NCBI RefSeq assembly: GCF_003474385.1
Contig: NZ_QUCY01000006.1
Location: forward strand, 1 to 64,000
DNA length: 64,000 nt
Source of the DNA: Senegalimassilia sp003474385
GTDB taxonomy: Bacteria; Actinomycetota; Coriobacteriia; Coriobacteriales; Eggerthellaceae
Direction of reading: 5' to 3'
Below the pieces are notes generated by a model that was not told the DNA's origin, did no database searches, and was given only the letters and a program-made list of their open reading frames with translations. How positions within the stretch are numbered: position 1 is the first letter of the stretch; every line of letters starts with the position of its first letter. The translations under genes were made by a program, and so were the position numbers. Shown here piece by piece: positions 24,449 to 33,636 of the stretch.

Positions 24449-26944
24449 TTACGCGCGGACCTCGGCGCCGGTGGCGCCGCAGACCTTCTTCACCAGCTTC
24501 GCGTGGGCCTTATCGACCTCTTCGCCGGTAAGCGTGCGATCAGCGGCGCGGTACGTCAGCGCATACGCCATGGACTTCTTGCCCTCGCCGATGCGTTCGG
24601 AATCGCGGTACACGTCGAACAGGCGCACCTCGGCCAGCAGCTTGCCGCCCGCAGACGACATGCACTGCTCCAGACGCTCGTGCGTGACATCCTCGTCGAC
24701 CACGAACGCCTGGTCGATGGAAACGGCCGGGAACGTGGGCACGTCAACGTAGTCGCGCGCAGGGCGGCAGGCCTTGGCGAGCGCCTCGACGTCCAGCTCG
24801 AAGGCGACCACGGGCGCCTGCGCGTCATAGGCGGCGCAAGCCAGCGGATGCAGCTCGCCTACCCAGCCGAGCACCGTGCCGCCGGAGAGCACCTGGGCGG
24901 CGCGACCGGGCTGCAGATGCGGGGCCTCCTGCGCGGACAGCGCCTTGTAACGGACCTTCGGGATGGCCAGCTCGCGCATCAGGTTCTCCACGACGCCCTT
25001 GCCATCGAAGAAGTCGAACGCCGCGGGCTGCACGTTCCAGGCCGCATCGCCGAACGCGCCCGCCATGACGCCGGCCAGACGACGGCGCTCCTTAGGCTGC
25101 TTCTTGCCTTCGTGAGCGAAGAACACCATGCCCTGCTCGTAGAGCTGGATGTTCTTCACGCCGCGAGCCTGGTTGTGCGCCACCGAGCGCAAAAGGCCCG
25201 GGATGATGCTCTGGCGCATGACCGACTGGTCGGAGTTCATGGGGTTGATGATCTCCACGGGATCGCCCAGCCCCTCGACGGGTATGCGCAGACGCTCGAG
25301 CTCGGTGGGCTCGGCGAAGGAATACGTCATGGTCTCGTTGAGGCCGGATGCGGTCATGGTGCGGTTGACGGTATCCAGCACGTGCTCCATATGGGAACGC
25401 ACGCCGAAGCGGCCGCGGCCGCCGGGCAGCGTCTCGGGGATGAGATCCATGCCGTACAGGCGCAGCACCTCCTCGTACAGGTCGATCTCACGCGGCAGGT
25501 CGGGGCGGAAGGTGGGGGAAACCACGTCCAGCACGTCCTCGTCGGCGGTATCTTCGACCTTGCAGCCCAAGCGCTCCAGAATCTCGACGATGAACTCGCG
25601 CGGGATCTGGGCGCCCATCATGGAGCGGAAGCGCGGGATACGGAACCTCAACTGCGCGGCGGTGCTAGGCTCGGGCCACACGTCGATGATGCCCTGGTCG
25701 TCGGCCGCGGCGGCGCTTACGGTGCCGCCGGCAACCTCCACAATGAGAGCCGCCGCGGCGGCGGAACGCGCCTCGACGCCGTGGTCGTCCACACCGCGCT
25801 CATAGCGCATGGAGCTTTCGCTGATAAGCCCAAGGTTGCGGCTGGTGCGGCTGGTGCGGCCCGCCTCGAACGTGGCGGCTTCCAGCAGGATGTTCACCGT
25901 ATCGTCGGTCACCTCGGTGTCAAGGCCGCCCATGACGCCGGCCAAGGCAACCGCGCCCTGCTCAGGGGTAGAGATGACGGTCATGTCGCTGGTAAGGGTG
26001 CGCTTCTCGCCGTCAAGCGTGGTCAGCGGCTCGCCGTCTTGCGCGGCGCGCACCACGATGTGCGCACGACCATCGGCATTCTTCAGTTTGTCCAGGTCGA
26101 ACGCGTGCAGCGGCTGGCCGAACAGGAACAGGATGTAGTTCGTGACGTCGACGATGTTGTTGACGGAGCGCTGGCCGATAGCAGCAAGGCGCTCGACCAT
26201 CCAGTCGGGGCTGGGGCCCACCTTGCAGCCGCGGATGACGCGCGCCGTGTAGCGCGGGCAACGCTTGGCATCCTCGACCGTGATTTGAACCTGTTCGTCA
26301 ACGGGGGTTGCAGAGGCATCGAGCTGGAGCTTGGCGGCCATCTCTGCCAGCGGGTCGTTCCAGTCGCGACGATACATCGCGCCCACCTCGCGAGCCAGGC
26401 CGGCGATGGAGAGGCTATCGGGGCGGTTCGGAGTGATCTCCAGGTCGAGCACAGTGTCGGTGAGACCGGCGTACTCGGCGAACGGGACGCCCACCGGGGC
26501 ATCTTCGGGCAAGATCATGATGCCGTCATGGTCGCCGCTTAAGCCGAGTTCGCGCGCGGAGCAGTTCATGCCGAAGCTGGCGACGCCGCGAAGCTTGGAC
26601 TTCTTGATCTTCACATCGCCGGGCAGCTCCGCGCCCACCATGGCGGTGACGATATGGTCGCCCTCGTTGAAGTTCTGGGCGCCGCAGACGATCTGCAGCG
26701 GCTCGGGGTTACCTTCTTTATCGACGTTGAGCCCGCCCACGTCGACCGAGCACACCCACATATGATCGGAGTCGGGATGATGCTCCTTTTTAAGGACCTT
26801 GGCAGTTACCACATGGTCGAACGCAGCGCCAAGCGTCTCAACGCCCTCCACGCCCGTTCCCGTAAGGTCGAGTTTGTCGCAGAACGCCTTGATATCCGTA
26901 GGGACCTCAACGTATTCGTTCAGCCATTTCAGCGATACTTTCAT
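24449..26944 (-). CDS. pheT: phenylalanine--tRNA ligase beta subunit
   Basis: Structural and editing subunit of the alpha2beta2 enzyme; 831 aa, full length. Domains in order: N-terminal tRNA-binding (EMAP/OB) domain about 40-150, B3/4 editing domain, B5 domain, catalytic-like core, and the C-terminal ferredoxin-fold anticodon-binding domain (VPTFPAVSIDQAFVVDE near residue 725 to the end). It follows pheS after 211 bp with no terminator, so both should share the T-box leader transcript. Confidence 0.96.
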   Translation of the reverse strand: MKVSLKWLNEYVEVPTDIKAFCDKLDLTGTGVEGVETLGAAFDHVVTAKVLKKEHHPDSDHMWVCSVDVGGLNVDKEGNPEPLQIVCGAQNFNEGDHIVTAMVGAELPGDVKIKKSKLRGVASFGMNCSARELGLSGDHDGIMILPEDAPVGVPFAEYAGLTDTVLDLEITPNRPDSLSIAGLAREVGAMYRRDWNDPLAEMAAKLQLDASATPVDEQVQITVEDAKRCPRYTARVIRGCKVGPSPDWMVERLAAIGQRSVNNIVDVTNYILFLFGQPLHAFDLDKLKNADGRAHIVVRAAQDGEPLTTLDGEKRTLTSDMTVISTPEQGAVALAGVMGGLDTEVTDDTVNILLEAATFEAGRTSRTSRNLGLISESSMRYERGVDDHGVEARSAAAAALIVEVAGGTVSAAAADDQGIIDVWPEPSTAAQLRFRIPRFRSMMGAQIPREFIVEILERLGCKVEDTADEDVLDVVSPTFRPDLPREIDLYEEVLRLYGMDLIPETLPGGRGRFGVRSHMEHVLDTVNRTMTASGLNETMTYSFAEPTELERLRIPVEGLGDPVEIINPMNSDQSVMRQSIIPGLLRSVAHNQARGVKNIQLYEQGMVFFAHEGKKQPKERRRLAGVMAGAFGDAAWNVQPAAFDFFDGKGVVENLMRELAIPKVRYKALSAQEAPHLQPGRAAQVLSGGTVLGWVGELHPLACAAYDAQAPVVAFELDVEALAKACRPARDYVDVPTFPAVSIDQAFVVDEDVTHERLEQCMSSAGGKLLAEVRLFDVYRDSERIGEGKKSMAYALTYRAADRTLTGEEVDKAHAKLVKKVCGATGAEVRA

Positions 26945-27155
26945 GACATTCTCTTTCTATGACATCGGCCAAGGCCGATGAAAATCAGTGGGACGGCCGA
27001 GCTTGCCGGAATCGGCCTTGATGGCGAAGCACCGTATCAAACGCGTCCGATCAAGCCGAGCACGGCCATCGCCCGTGCGCCGAAAGCGGAAAACCCAAGC
27101 TAGGTTCCGCCGATCCGCGCCGTCGAGCGACTTCGCCGCCGTCGAGCAAACAGGG

Positions 27156-28238
27156 CTAGAACTGGCGAAGGAAGCGCATATCGCCCTCGAGCAGCATGCG
27201 CAGGTCGGGGACGTTGTACTTCAAGCACGCAACGCGCTCGACGCCCACGCCGAACGCGAAGCCCGAATACTCCTCCGGATCGATGCCCGACATGCTGAGC
27301 ACGTTGGGGTCGACCATGCCGCAGCCCAGGATCTCCAGCCAGCCCGTGCCCTTGCACATGCGGCAACGCTCGCCGTCGTGCAGATGACCCGTGCCGCCGC
27401 ACACGCCGCAGCTGACGTCGGCCTCGGCGGAAGGCTCGGTGAACGGGAAGTAGTGGGCGCGGAAGCGCGTCTTGCGGTCGGGGCCGAACATCTGCTTGCA
27501 GAAGTAGTCGAGCGTGCCCTTCAGGTCGCCGAACGAGATGCCCTTGTCGACGACCAGACCCTCGATCTGCGTGAACTGCGGCAGATGGCTGGGGTCGGCC
27601 ACGTCGCGGCGATACACCTTGCCCGGGGCGATGATGTAGATGGGCGGCTTCTGCTGCTCCATGACGTGCACCTGCACGCCGGAGGTCTGCGTGCGCAGCA
27701 GCACCTTGGACTCGCCGCGCACCGCGGACTCCTCGCCGGAGCGATCGACCACGTAGAAGGTGTCCTGCATGCTGCGGCTGGGGTGATCGGCCGGGGCGTT
27801 GAGCGCCTCGAAGTTATAGTAGTCGGTTTCCACCTCGGGACCTTGGGCCACGGTGTAGCCCAAGCCCAGGAAGATCTCGGAGATCTGATCGGTGATGGCG
27901 TTGATGAGATGGCGCGTGCCCACTTGCTGGCCGCGGCCCGGCAGCGTGACGTCGACGGCCGCCGCATCGATAGCCGCCTCGAGTTCCTTGGCGGCAAGCG
28001 CGCGCTTGCGCTCCTCGAGCGCCGCCTCGACGGCGCCGCGCACCTCGTTCACCGCTTTGCCCACAGCGGCGCGCTCCTCCTTCGCCACCTGGCCCATGCC
28101 GCGCAGGTAACCCGTCAGCGTGCCGGCCTTGCCCAGCACCGCCACGCGCACCTCCTCGAGCGCGGAAGTGTCCGCAGCCTGTTCGATGGCGGCCAGCGTG
28201 CTCGTGCGCAACGCCGACAGCTCGTCCACGATTGCCAT
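27156..28238 (-). CDS. pheS: phenylalanine--tRNA ligase alpha subunit
   Basis: Catalytic subunit that aminoacylates tRNA-Phe; 360 aa from the ATG at 28238, which has AAAGGA 9 nt before it. An ATG six codons upstream is less well placed. An N-terminal coiled coil precedes class II motifs, including HPSRSMQDTFYV and the C-terminal GFAFGVGVERVACLKYNVPDLR (motif 3). A small insert holds four cysteines (CGVCGGTG and CRMCKGTG), a possible zinc ribbon found in some relatives. Regulated by a T-box in its leader. Confidence 0.95.
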   Translation of the reverse strand: MAIVDELSALRTSTLAAIEQAADTSALEEVRVAVLGKAGTLTGYLRGMGQVAKEERAAVGKAVNEVRGAVEAALEERKRALAAKELEAAIDAAAVDVTLPGRGQQVGTRHLINAITDQISEIFLGLGYTVAQGPEVETDYYNFEALNAPADHPSRSMQDTFYVVDRSGEESAVRGESKVLLRTQTSGVQVHVMEQQKPPIYIIAPGKVYRRDVADPSHLPQFTQIEGLVVDKGISFGDLKGTLDYFCKQMFGPDRKTRFRAHYFPFTEPSAEADVSCGVCGGTGHLHDGERCRMCKGTGWLEILGCGMVDPNVLSMSGIDPEEYSGFAFGVGVERVACLKYNVPDLRMLLEGDMRFLRQF

Positions 28239-28290
28239 GTGTCCGATCCTTTCCACATTTGCCGATGGCCGCCGTATGCGGCCAATAAAA

Positions 28291-28600
28291 AAGAGCCCTC
28301 TTCGCCTTTGGCCTGGGATTCACCCAGTCCAAGGACGAGAGAAGGCTCTCGCGGTACCACCTTGGTTGACGGACGCGCACCTGCGCGAACCGCCCGCTTC
28401 ATTCGCCCCGATAACGGAGGCACCCGCCACGGCCTACTAAAACGTCCGCGCTTGCCGCGCCCCGCTTTCAACCATGATGCTCGGAAGGGAATCAACGCGC
28501 TTGCCGCCCGGGTCCTTTCAGCCGATGAAACCCGTCTCTGCCGACCGCGATGATGCGCGCCGCTGTCTTCGTCTATGCATGTGCCTACGGAGTATACCGC
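28291..28600 (-). promoter_or_regulatory. T-box leader of pheST (Phe specifier)
   Basis: Minus-strand leader RNA. Stem I carries AGAGACGGG near 28530, and the specifier codon UUC at 28499-28501 is followed by six bases and GAG. The T-box core AAGGTGGTACCGCG lies at 28351-28364. A terminator hairpin follows (GAGAGCC near 28347 with GGGCTCT ending at 28291, then TTTTTT). A -10 box TATACT lies at 28591-28596. Uncharged tRNA-Phe should stabilise the antiterminator and switch on pheST. Confidence 0.9.
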
Positions 28601-28620
28601 AAACATCGGCGATTCGTAGC

Positions 28621-28905
28621 GTTTTCCATATCGCGCGCACCCGGCGCAAGAAGGATTAGGCCTCGTGGAAACAAGCAGGGACCACCCGGCGTTGGAATAG
28701 GCGAGGCCGCAGCATGCCCCGCAATCCGCCCGCATCGCGCCGGCAAAGCACGCCCCGAATCACGAATCGACCGATGACGAAGTCGGGCTGATCTTGGCAG
28801 AGAAGAGTCCAGCGTAGGAATCGGGCGTCATCTCGACCATCACGCAACCCCCGCAAAGCAGTAGTACCATGGGCTCTTGATCGAAAACGAGAAGGAGCCC
28901 TTTTC
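28621..28905. other. intergenic region between pheS leader and GNAT gene
   Basis: No gene seen. GGGCTC (28871-28876) can pair with GAGCCC (28895-28900), which overlaps the AAGGAG ribosome site of the acetyltransferase gene, so translation might be modulated. The rest is unassigned. Confidence 0.4.
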
Positions 28906-29508
28906 ATGACCACTCCCGTCATCCGCCTTGCGACCAGCGCCGACTCCGACGCCATCTTGGGCATCTACGCGCCCTACATAGACACATCCATAACATTCGA
29001 GGAAGAAATTCCCACGCGCGAGGCCTTTCAGGCCCGCACGGACGGCGTGCTTGCCGCCCATCCCTACCTGGTTGCCGAGCTTGACGGCAAGGTGGTTGGC
29101 TACGCTTACGCCCATGAGCTGCGCGACCGCGGCGCATACCGATGGAACTCCGAGCTTTCCGTGTATCTTGCGCCCGCCGCGCAAGGCCATGGCCTGGGCG
29201 CCGTGCTGTACCACACGCTCATCGAGCTATGCGCTGCACAGGGCATCAAAGCGGTGTACGGTATTGTGACCAGCCCGAACGACCCCAGCCAGCGCCTGCA
29301 CGAAGGCCTCGGCTTCGAAGTGATGGGACATCAACGACACGCCGGCTTCACGTGCGGGCAATGGCATGACGTCACCTGGTACGTGAAGTTCCTGACCGAC
29401 CGGTTCGAGGACGATCCTGCTTCCCCGATGCCCTTCCCGCTGCTGTGCGACCAGCAGCCGCAGACGGTGAAGGATATCCTGGATCGAGCGAACTCGTCCC
29501 TGCGATAA
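28906..29508 (+). CDS. GNAT-family N-acetyltransferase (phosphinothricin acetyltransferase-like)
   Basis: Acetyl-CoA-dependent acetyltransferase of the Pat/YwnH/MddA type, which acts on phosphinothricin or oxidised methionine analogues; 200 aa. Family features are IRLATSADSDAILGIYAPYI at the N-terminus, the AELDGKVVGYAYAHELRDRGAYRWNSE strand pair, the acetyl-CoA loop AAQGHGLGAVLY and the C-terminal GFEVMGHQRHAGFTCGQWHDVTWY. AAGGAG precedes the ATG. The natural substrate cannot be told from sequence. It is monocistronic or paired with the zinc-ribbon gene 220 bp on. Confidence 0.88.
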   Translation: MTTPVIRLATSADSDAILGIYAPYIDTSITFEEEIPTREAFQARTDGVLAAHPYLVAELDGKVVGYAYAHELRDRGAYRWNSELSVYLAPAAQGHGLGAVLYHTLIELCAAQGIKAVYGIVTSPNDPSQRLHEGLGFEVMGHQRHAGFTCGQWHDVTWYVKFLTDRFEDDPASPMPFPLLCDQQPQTVKDILDRANSSLR

Positions 29509-29727
29509 GACGCGGGCTTGGTCGGAGCCGGAGATGGACGCGTCGTCCCACAACGATTCGCCCCCGTCGCAAAACCGTGCCGAAAAAGGGAACCATTAGG
29601 TAACGCCCACCAGCATGCACCCCGCCCCCTAGGCAAAGAGCAATACAGTAGACACCGCGCCCCGGGAGGCCGCAAACTCACCTTACAGGGCGCGATACGC
29701 CGCATCACCAAAACGTTAGGCACCTCT

Positions 29728-30144
29728 ATGAGAAACTTCTTCCAACGATTGGCTCAACGCACTGCCGTATGGATGCAAGGCCGTTACGGCAACGACGACC
29801 TTTGCAACGCGCTGGTAGCGCTGGGCATCATCACCATGCTGGCTTCCATCCTGCCGCATTGCGGGTGGCTTTCCTATGTCGCGCTTGCGGCGATGGCGCT
29901 GGCCATTTGGCGCACCTGCTCGAAAAACATCGGGAAACGCCGCCGAGAGAACCAGAAGTACCTGCGCCTGTCCGCCAAACCCCGCCGCAGCTACGAGCTT
30001 GCGAAGAAGAAATGGTCCAACCGCAAGACCACGAAGTACTTCCGCTGCGAGAATTGCGGGCAGGAGCTTTCCGTGCCCCGCGGGAAAGGAACGATGCGCG
30101 TGGTATGCCCGAAATGCAAGACGGAGACGAAGATGAAGTCGTAA
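29728..30144 (+). CDS. small membrane protein with C-terminal zinc ribbon
   Basis: 138 aa. Two hydrophobic segments (about residues 28-44 and 46-62) are followed by a basic region (NIGKRRRENQKYLRL) and a zinc ribbon with CxxC pairs at FRCENCGQE and VVCPKCKTE. This build, membrane hairpin plus cytoplasmic zinc ribbon, is common in Coriobacteriia genomes but has no assigned function. The ATG at 29728 is chosen because the family-like MRNFF sequence begins there and a short AGG lies before it; the frame is open further upstream. Confidence 0.8.
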   Translation: MRNFFQRLAQRTAVWMQGRYGNDDLCNALVALGIITMLASILPHCGWLSYVALAAMALAIWRTCSKNIGKRRRENQKYLRLSAKPRRSYELAKKKWSNRKTTKYFRCENCGQELSVPRGKGTMRVVCPKCKTETKMKS

Positions 30145-30150
30145 CAAGCG

Positions 30151-31806
30151 CTAACGTCGCTTTCGCAAGATATCCGTGACCACCCAGATGGACAGTACCA
30201 ACGCGCCCAGATATCCGAAGAAGGACAGCACGGGAACCCCGAGAACGCGCGGCTCCATGGTGGACAGGGCTACCATGGACGAGCCGATGAACAGGCCTGC
30301 CACGATGATGCCCAGCGACAGCCTGTTGATGATAATCGAAAGGCTGCGCATGGGCGCCTCGGAGCCCAGGACCTCCATGTTCACCTTAACCTGCCCGCGC
30401 GTGAGCATGCGCAGCGCCTGACCTGCATACTTCGCCGTATCCAGCGTGCCCGATCCCGCGGCGCGCAACGCCAGCGCCAGCTCCTGCATGGCGCTTATCA
30501 TCTCAGCCTTCACATCCTTCGTGCGCTGGATATGCGCGTTGATGATGGACACCATGTTCTCGTTGGGAATGAGCGGCATGACGGTGCCCTCAAGGGTAAC
30601 GATGCCGCGTGACACGCTGGTGATGGACGGCGGCAGCGTGACCTTGCATTGACGCGTGAGGTTCAGGATATCCGAGAGCAGCTGGCCGACGTCGATGGCG
30701 CTGACGTCGCATGAACCGTAGTCTTTCAACAGCAGATCAAGGTCTGCCAGGAAACGCGTATGGTCGATGGCGTTGTTGTCGCGCTGGATGGCGAACGCCA
30801 GCAGGGCGTCTTTGAGCTCTGAAGCGCTCTGCATCCCCACGGCGTTGATGATGGAGCCGAACCCCGCGCGGTCGCGCGGGGATAAGCGGCCCATCATGCC
30901 AAGGTCGATGTAGACGATTTTCCCGTCGCGCACCAGCATGTTGCCCGGATGCGGGTCGGCGTGGAAAAAGCCGAAATCCAGCACCTGCGTGGCATAGTTG
31001 TCCAGGATCTTCTCACCGATCTCCTGCAAGTCGTATCCTGCAGCGCGCAGCTTCTCGAAATCATCGATGGGGATGCCGTCGACGTACTCCATGACCAGGA
31101 TGTTCTCGCGACACAGCTCGGGATAGACCTTCGGGCATGCGATGAAGGCCACATCCTTGTTCAGCAGCGCGAACTCCTGCAGGTTGGCCGCTTCGCGCTT
31201 GAAGTCCGTCTCCTCGAGAAACGTTGCCCACAGCTCCTCGACCACATCACGCAAGTCGAGCATCTGCCCGTCTTTGATGAACCGCGACGCCTGCCGCGCC
31301 ACGATGCGCATGATGTCGATATCCTGCGCCATGGTGGCGCGCACGCCTGGTCGCTGGATCTTCACCGCCACCACGCTGCCGTCGGCAAGACGCGCCTTGT
31401 GCACCTGCGCCAAGGAGGCGCTTCCGAGCGGCTTGGGGTCGATCTCGACGAACAGCTTCTCGCGTTCGTCCCCGTAGATGGAGTCCATGGCCGCGAGCAT
31501 CTCGTCGAACGGAAGCGGCTTCGACCTTGCCTGCAGCTTCTTCAGCTCGTCGCAATAGGCCTTGGGCAAGATCTCCGAACGGGTGGAAAGCGTCTGCCCG
31601 ATCTTCACGAAGCTAGGACCCAGGCCCTCCAGCATGCTACGGAAGGATTCGGGCGTGAACCCCTTCGTGAAATGATGCTTCTGCATGATGGTGTATATCT
31701 CGCGCAGCCTTTGCGTGCGCGATTTGCGCGTAAGGTTGAACTGCCCCTCGGGGTCCACCTCGGAACCTGACGAGAAGAAGTATTTCAACAGCGTGTTGTC
31801 GGCCAT
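30151..31806 (-). CDS. UbiB/AarF (ABC1) family atypical kinase
   Basis: Membrane-linked protein-kinase-like ATPase; 551 aa. The family-specific KIGQ motif is at residues 68-71 (FVKIGQTLSTR). The Ala-rich loop segment LGSASLAQVHKA replaces the Gly-rich loop, and VAVKIQRP carries the ATP lysine. FHADPHPGNML and VYIDLGMMG are the catalytic and metal segments. Two C-terminal membrane helices (about 500-545) anchor it. Homologues support ubiquinone or other isoprenoid-quinone synthesis; here menaquinone is the likely context, by inference. It follows a phasin-like gene by 15 bp. Confidence 0.9.
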   Translation of the reverse strand: MADNTLLKYFFSSGSEVDPEGQFNLTRKSRTQRLREIYTIMQKHHFTKGFTPESFRSMLEGLGPSFVKIGQTLSTRSEILPKAYCDELKKLQARSKPLPFDEMLAAMDSIYGDEREKLFVEIDPKPLGSASLAQVHKARLADGSVVAVKIQRPGVRATMAQDIDIMRIVARQASRFIKDGQMLDLRDVVEELWATFLEETDFKREAANLQEFALLNKDVAFIACPKVYPELCRENILVMEYVDGIPIDDFEKLRAAGYDLQEIGEKILDNYATQVLDFGFFHADPHPGNMLVRDGKIVYIDLGMMGRLSPRDRAGFGSIINAVGMQSASELKDALLAFAIQRDNNAIDHTRFLADLDLLLKDYGSCDVSAIDVGQLLSDILNLTRQCKVTLPPSITSVSRGIVTLEGTVMPLIPNENMVSIINAHIQRTKDVKAEMISAMQELALALRAAGSGTLDTAKYAGQALRMLTRGQVKVNMEVLGSEAPMRSLSIIINRLSLGIIVAGLFIGSSMVALSTMEPRVLGVPVLSFFGYLGALVLSIWVVTDILRKRR

Positions 31807-31821
31807 GGAAGCACGCGACCC

Positions 31822-32184
31822 CTATTGCTCGGCGGACGCTTCGGCCTGCTCGGAAGGCTTCTGGGAGTCCTCCGCCTGCGGCTGCTCCTGCACAGGCTGC
31901 GCCGCCGGGCGCGCCGCGATCTCGGCCGCCTTCGCGGCGAAGGCCTCGCGCTCCTCGGGAGTCATGACCGACATGCGCGCCTCAAGCGCATCGAAGCGCG
32001 CGGACTGCGCGACATTGGCCGCCTTATGCGCAAGCTCGGTGTTGATCTGCTTGCCCTGCTCGACGGTAAGCTCGCCCTTCGCGATAAGCGTGCTCACCAG
32101 ATTTGTGGCCTTCTCGCCCGTGATGGCCATAGCCCCCACGCCAGCCAGGAAGATGTCCTTGAAACCATCGCCGATCGTTGCCAT
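31822..32184 (-). CDS. phasin-superfamily-like small protein
   Basis: 120 aa. An amphipathic helical N-terminal part (GDGFKDIFLAGVGAMAITGEKATNLVSTLIAKGELTVEQGK) resembles polyhydroxyalkanoate-system/phasin-like proteins, and a Pro/Glu/Gln-rich tail follows (about residues 88-120). GGGGAG precedes the ATG. It is first in a two-gene operon with the UbiB-family kinase, the usual arrangement for this pair in related genomes, suggesting a partner role. No polyhydroxyalkanoate genes are in view. Confidence 0.78.
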   Translation of the reverse strand: MATIGDGFKDIFLAGVGAMAITGEKATNLVSTLIAKGELTVEQGKQINTELAHKAANVAQSARFDALEARMSVMTPEEREAFAAKAAEIAARPAAQPVQEQPQAEDSQKPSEQAEASAEQ

Positions 32185-32567
32185 ATCAGACTCCCCTTTC
32201 GATACGCTCGCACATTCGGCAAGCCCCTACATGCCTATAATGCAACACGCCCGGCCGCGCAGGCGACCTCAAGCGCGAAGTTGAAGCCGAAACGATACCT
32301 TACGCGCCTCGGCGGTCGCACCAAGGCAAGGGCCGCCACGATACCGGTCCCCCGCGTAAACAGGAGCTTCGCGGCCTTCTCCTTTGCCTTGCCGGATGCA
32401 GCAGGCCCCCTTGCAGCTACAATGCTCAATTGCTGGGGGCCTCCCCCCATGCGCTTATCGTGCCAACTTGCCGGGCTCGCACGTGCGGGCAACCCGTCCG
32501 CATCGTCGCGGCGCGAGACCATCGCCGCCGCTTGTGAAAACCGCTGCATCCCACAAAGGAGCATCAT
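32185..32567. other. divergent intergenic region (phasin-like gene / LysR gene)
   Basis: No gene seen. A possible -10 CATTAT for the phasin-like gene lies at 32237-32242 on the minus strand. TACAAT at 32418-32423 on the plus strand is a possible -10 for the LysR gene. A short GGGGG/CCCCC hairpin lies near 32435-32450. The remainder is unassigned. Confidence 0.4.
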
Positions 32568-33455
32568 ATGGTGAACCCGAAATACCATGCCCTGCTGCGC
32601 GTTGCCGAGACCGGCAGCTTCACGCAAGCAGCGAACGATCTTGGCTACTCGCAATCAGGCATCAGCGGCATGATATCTTCCTTGGAAAAGGAAATGGGCG
32701 TGCAATTGGTCGTACGTGATTACAAGGAAGCCCACCTGTCAGCCGAAGGCGAGGACCTGCTGCCGTGGATCTCCAACGTTTGCAACGGCGAACGGCAGCT
32801 GGCAAGCCGAATAGCCGAGCTTAGGCGCCTGGAGCGCGGCGTAGTGCGCGTAGCCGCACCTACCAGCATCTCCACCCATTGGTTTCCCGGCATGGTGAAG
32901 GCCTTTGAGCGGAAATGCCCCGGCGTGGAGCTGCATCTGATGTGCATCGACGACGAAGCGGAGCTCGAACGCGCCTTATGGCACGGGGATGCCGATTGCG
33001 GGTTTTTGGTCGCGCCCGCAAAACGGGCGCTTAAAACCATCCCCTTGCACGACGACCCGATCATGGTGCTGCTGCCGCCCGACCATGCGCTCGCACATGT
33101 CGACCGCGTCCCCGTGCGAACGCTTGCCGAGGAGCCTTTCATCCAGCCGCGAAGCAGATCGATGCAGGAAGCGGAAGCGCTGCTGCGCAACAGCGGGGTG
33201 AAACCGCACGTGCGTTTCGCCGTCGATAGCGACTACAGCGTTATGAACATGGTGAGCAAAGGGCTGGGTTTCAGCATATTGCCAGGATTGCTGCTTGAAG
33301 ATACCGTGCTCCCCTTGGCCGTGCTCCCGCCGCATCTGGAGATGCGGCGGGAGATATCCATCGCCATGCGATCTGCGGACACCGCCTCGGTCGCCACGCG
33401 GGCGTTCGTGCAGACCGTGCGCACGTGGGTGGCGCAGCGCTACGAGCAACGATAA
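32568..33455 (+). CDS. LysR-family transcriptional regulator
   Basis: 295 aa. Residues 1-62 form the winged helix-turn-helix (ALLRVAETGSFTQAANDLGYSQSGISGMISSLEKEMG). A linker helix and a two-lobed periplasmic-binding-like effector domain follow (VRVAAPTSISTHWFPGMVKAFERKCPG). AAAGGAG precedes the ATG. LysR regulators usually control a neighbouring divergent gene; here the divergent gene is the phasin/UbiB pair, while the downstream side is cut by an assembly gap, so the target is unknown. Confidence 0.92.
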   Translation: MVNPKYHALLRVAETGSFTQAANDLGYSQSGISGMISSLEKEMGVQLVVRDYKEAHLSAEGEDLLPWISNVCNGERQLASRIAELRRLERGVVRVAAPTSISTHWFPGMVKAFERKCPGVELHLMCIDDEAELERALWHGDADCGFLVAPAKRALKTIPLHDDPIMVLLPPDHALAHVDRVPVRTLAEEPFIQPRSRSMQEAEALLRNSGVKPHVRFAVDSDYSVMNMVSKGLGFSILPGLLLEDTVLPLAVLPPHLEMRREISIAMRSADTASVATRAFVQTVRTWVAQRYEQR

Positions 33456-33502
33456 AGGCGAAGAGACGGTCGCCCAGCCGCGAACCGCCTCGATCGCCGC
33501 GG

Positions 33503-33581
33503 GCGCGGCAACCCGCCTAACGCAGGCCTACCCCAAACAACCGCAAGCGCGGCAACCCGCCTAACGCAGACCTACCCCAAA
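33503..33581. repeat. 44-bp-period direct repeat beside the assembly gap
   Basis: A 35-bp sequence beginning GCGCGGCAACCCGCC occurs at 33503-33537 and 33547-33581 with one mismatch. The start-to-start distance is 44 bp. It is non-coding, 3' of the LysR gene. Confidence 0.85.
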
Positions 33582-33603
33582 ACCGAAGCGGGGGCGGCAC
33601 ATG

Positions 33604-33613
33604 NNNNNNNNNN
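33604..33613. other. assembly gap (10 N)
   Basis: Ten N mark a scaffold join of unknown true length, 22 bp beyond a tandem repeat. Genes on either side (LysR regulator and proS) may not be adjacent in the chromosome. Confidence 0.97.
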
Positions 33614-33636
33614 AGGGATACACGTTCGTGAAAGCG

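Noticed and set aside
24503..26542. Very long open frame (679 codons) on the strand opposite pheT
   Set aside because: It is a GC-rich antisense shadow: pheT is a full-length recognisable protein on the other strand, and the antisense translation is Arg/Ala/His-rich with no ribosome site or known domain. Similar antisense frames opposite proS, ispG, pheS and the dms genes were rejected for the same reason.
33503..33581. CRISPR array
   Set aside because: Only two copies with a 9-bp spacer and no cas genes; it is an ordinary tandem repeat.
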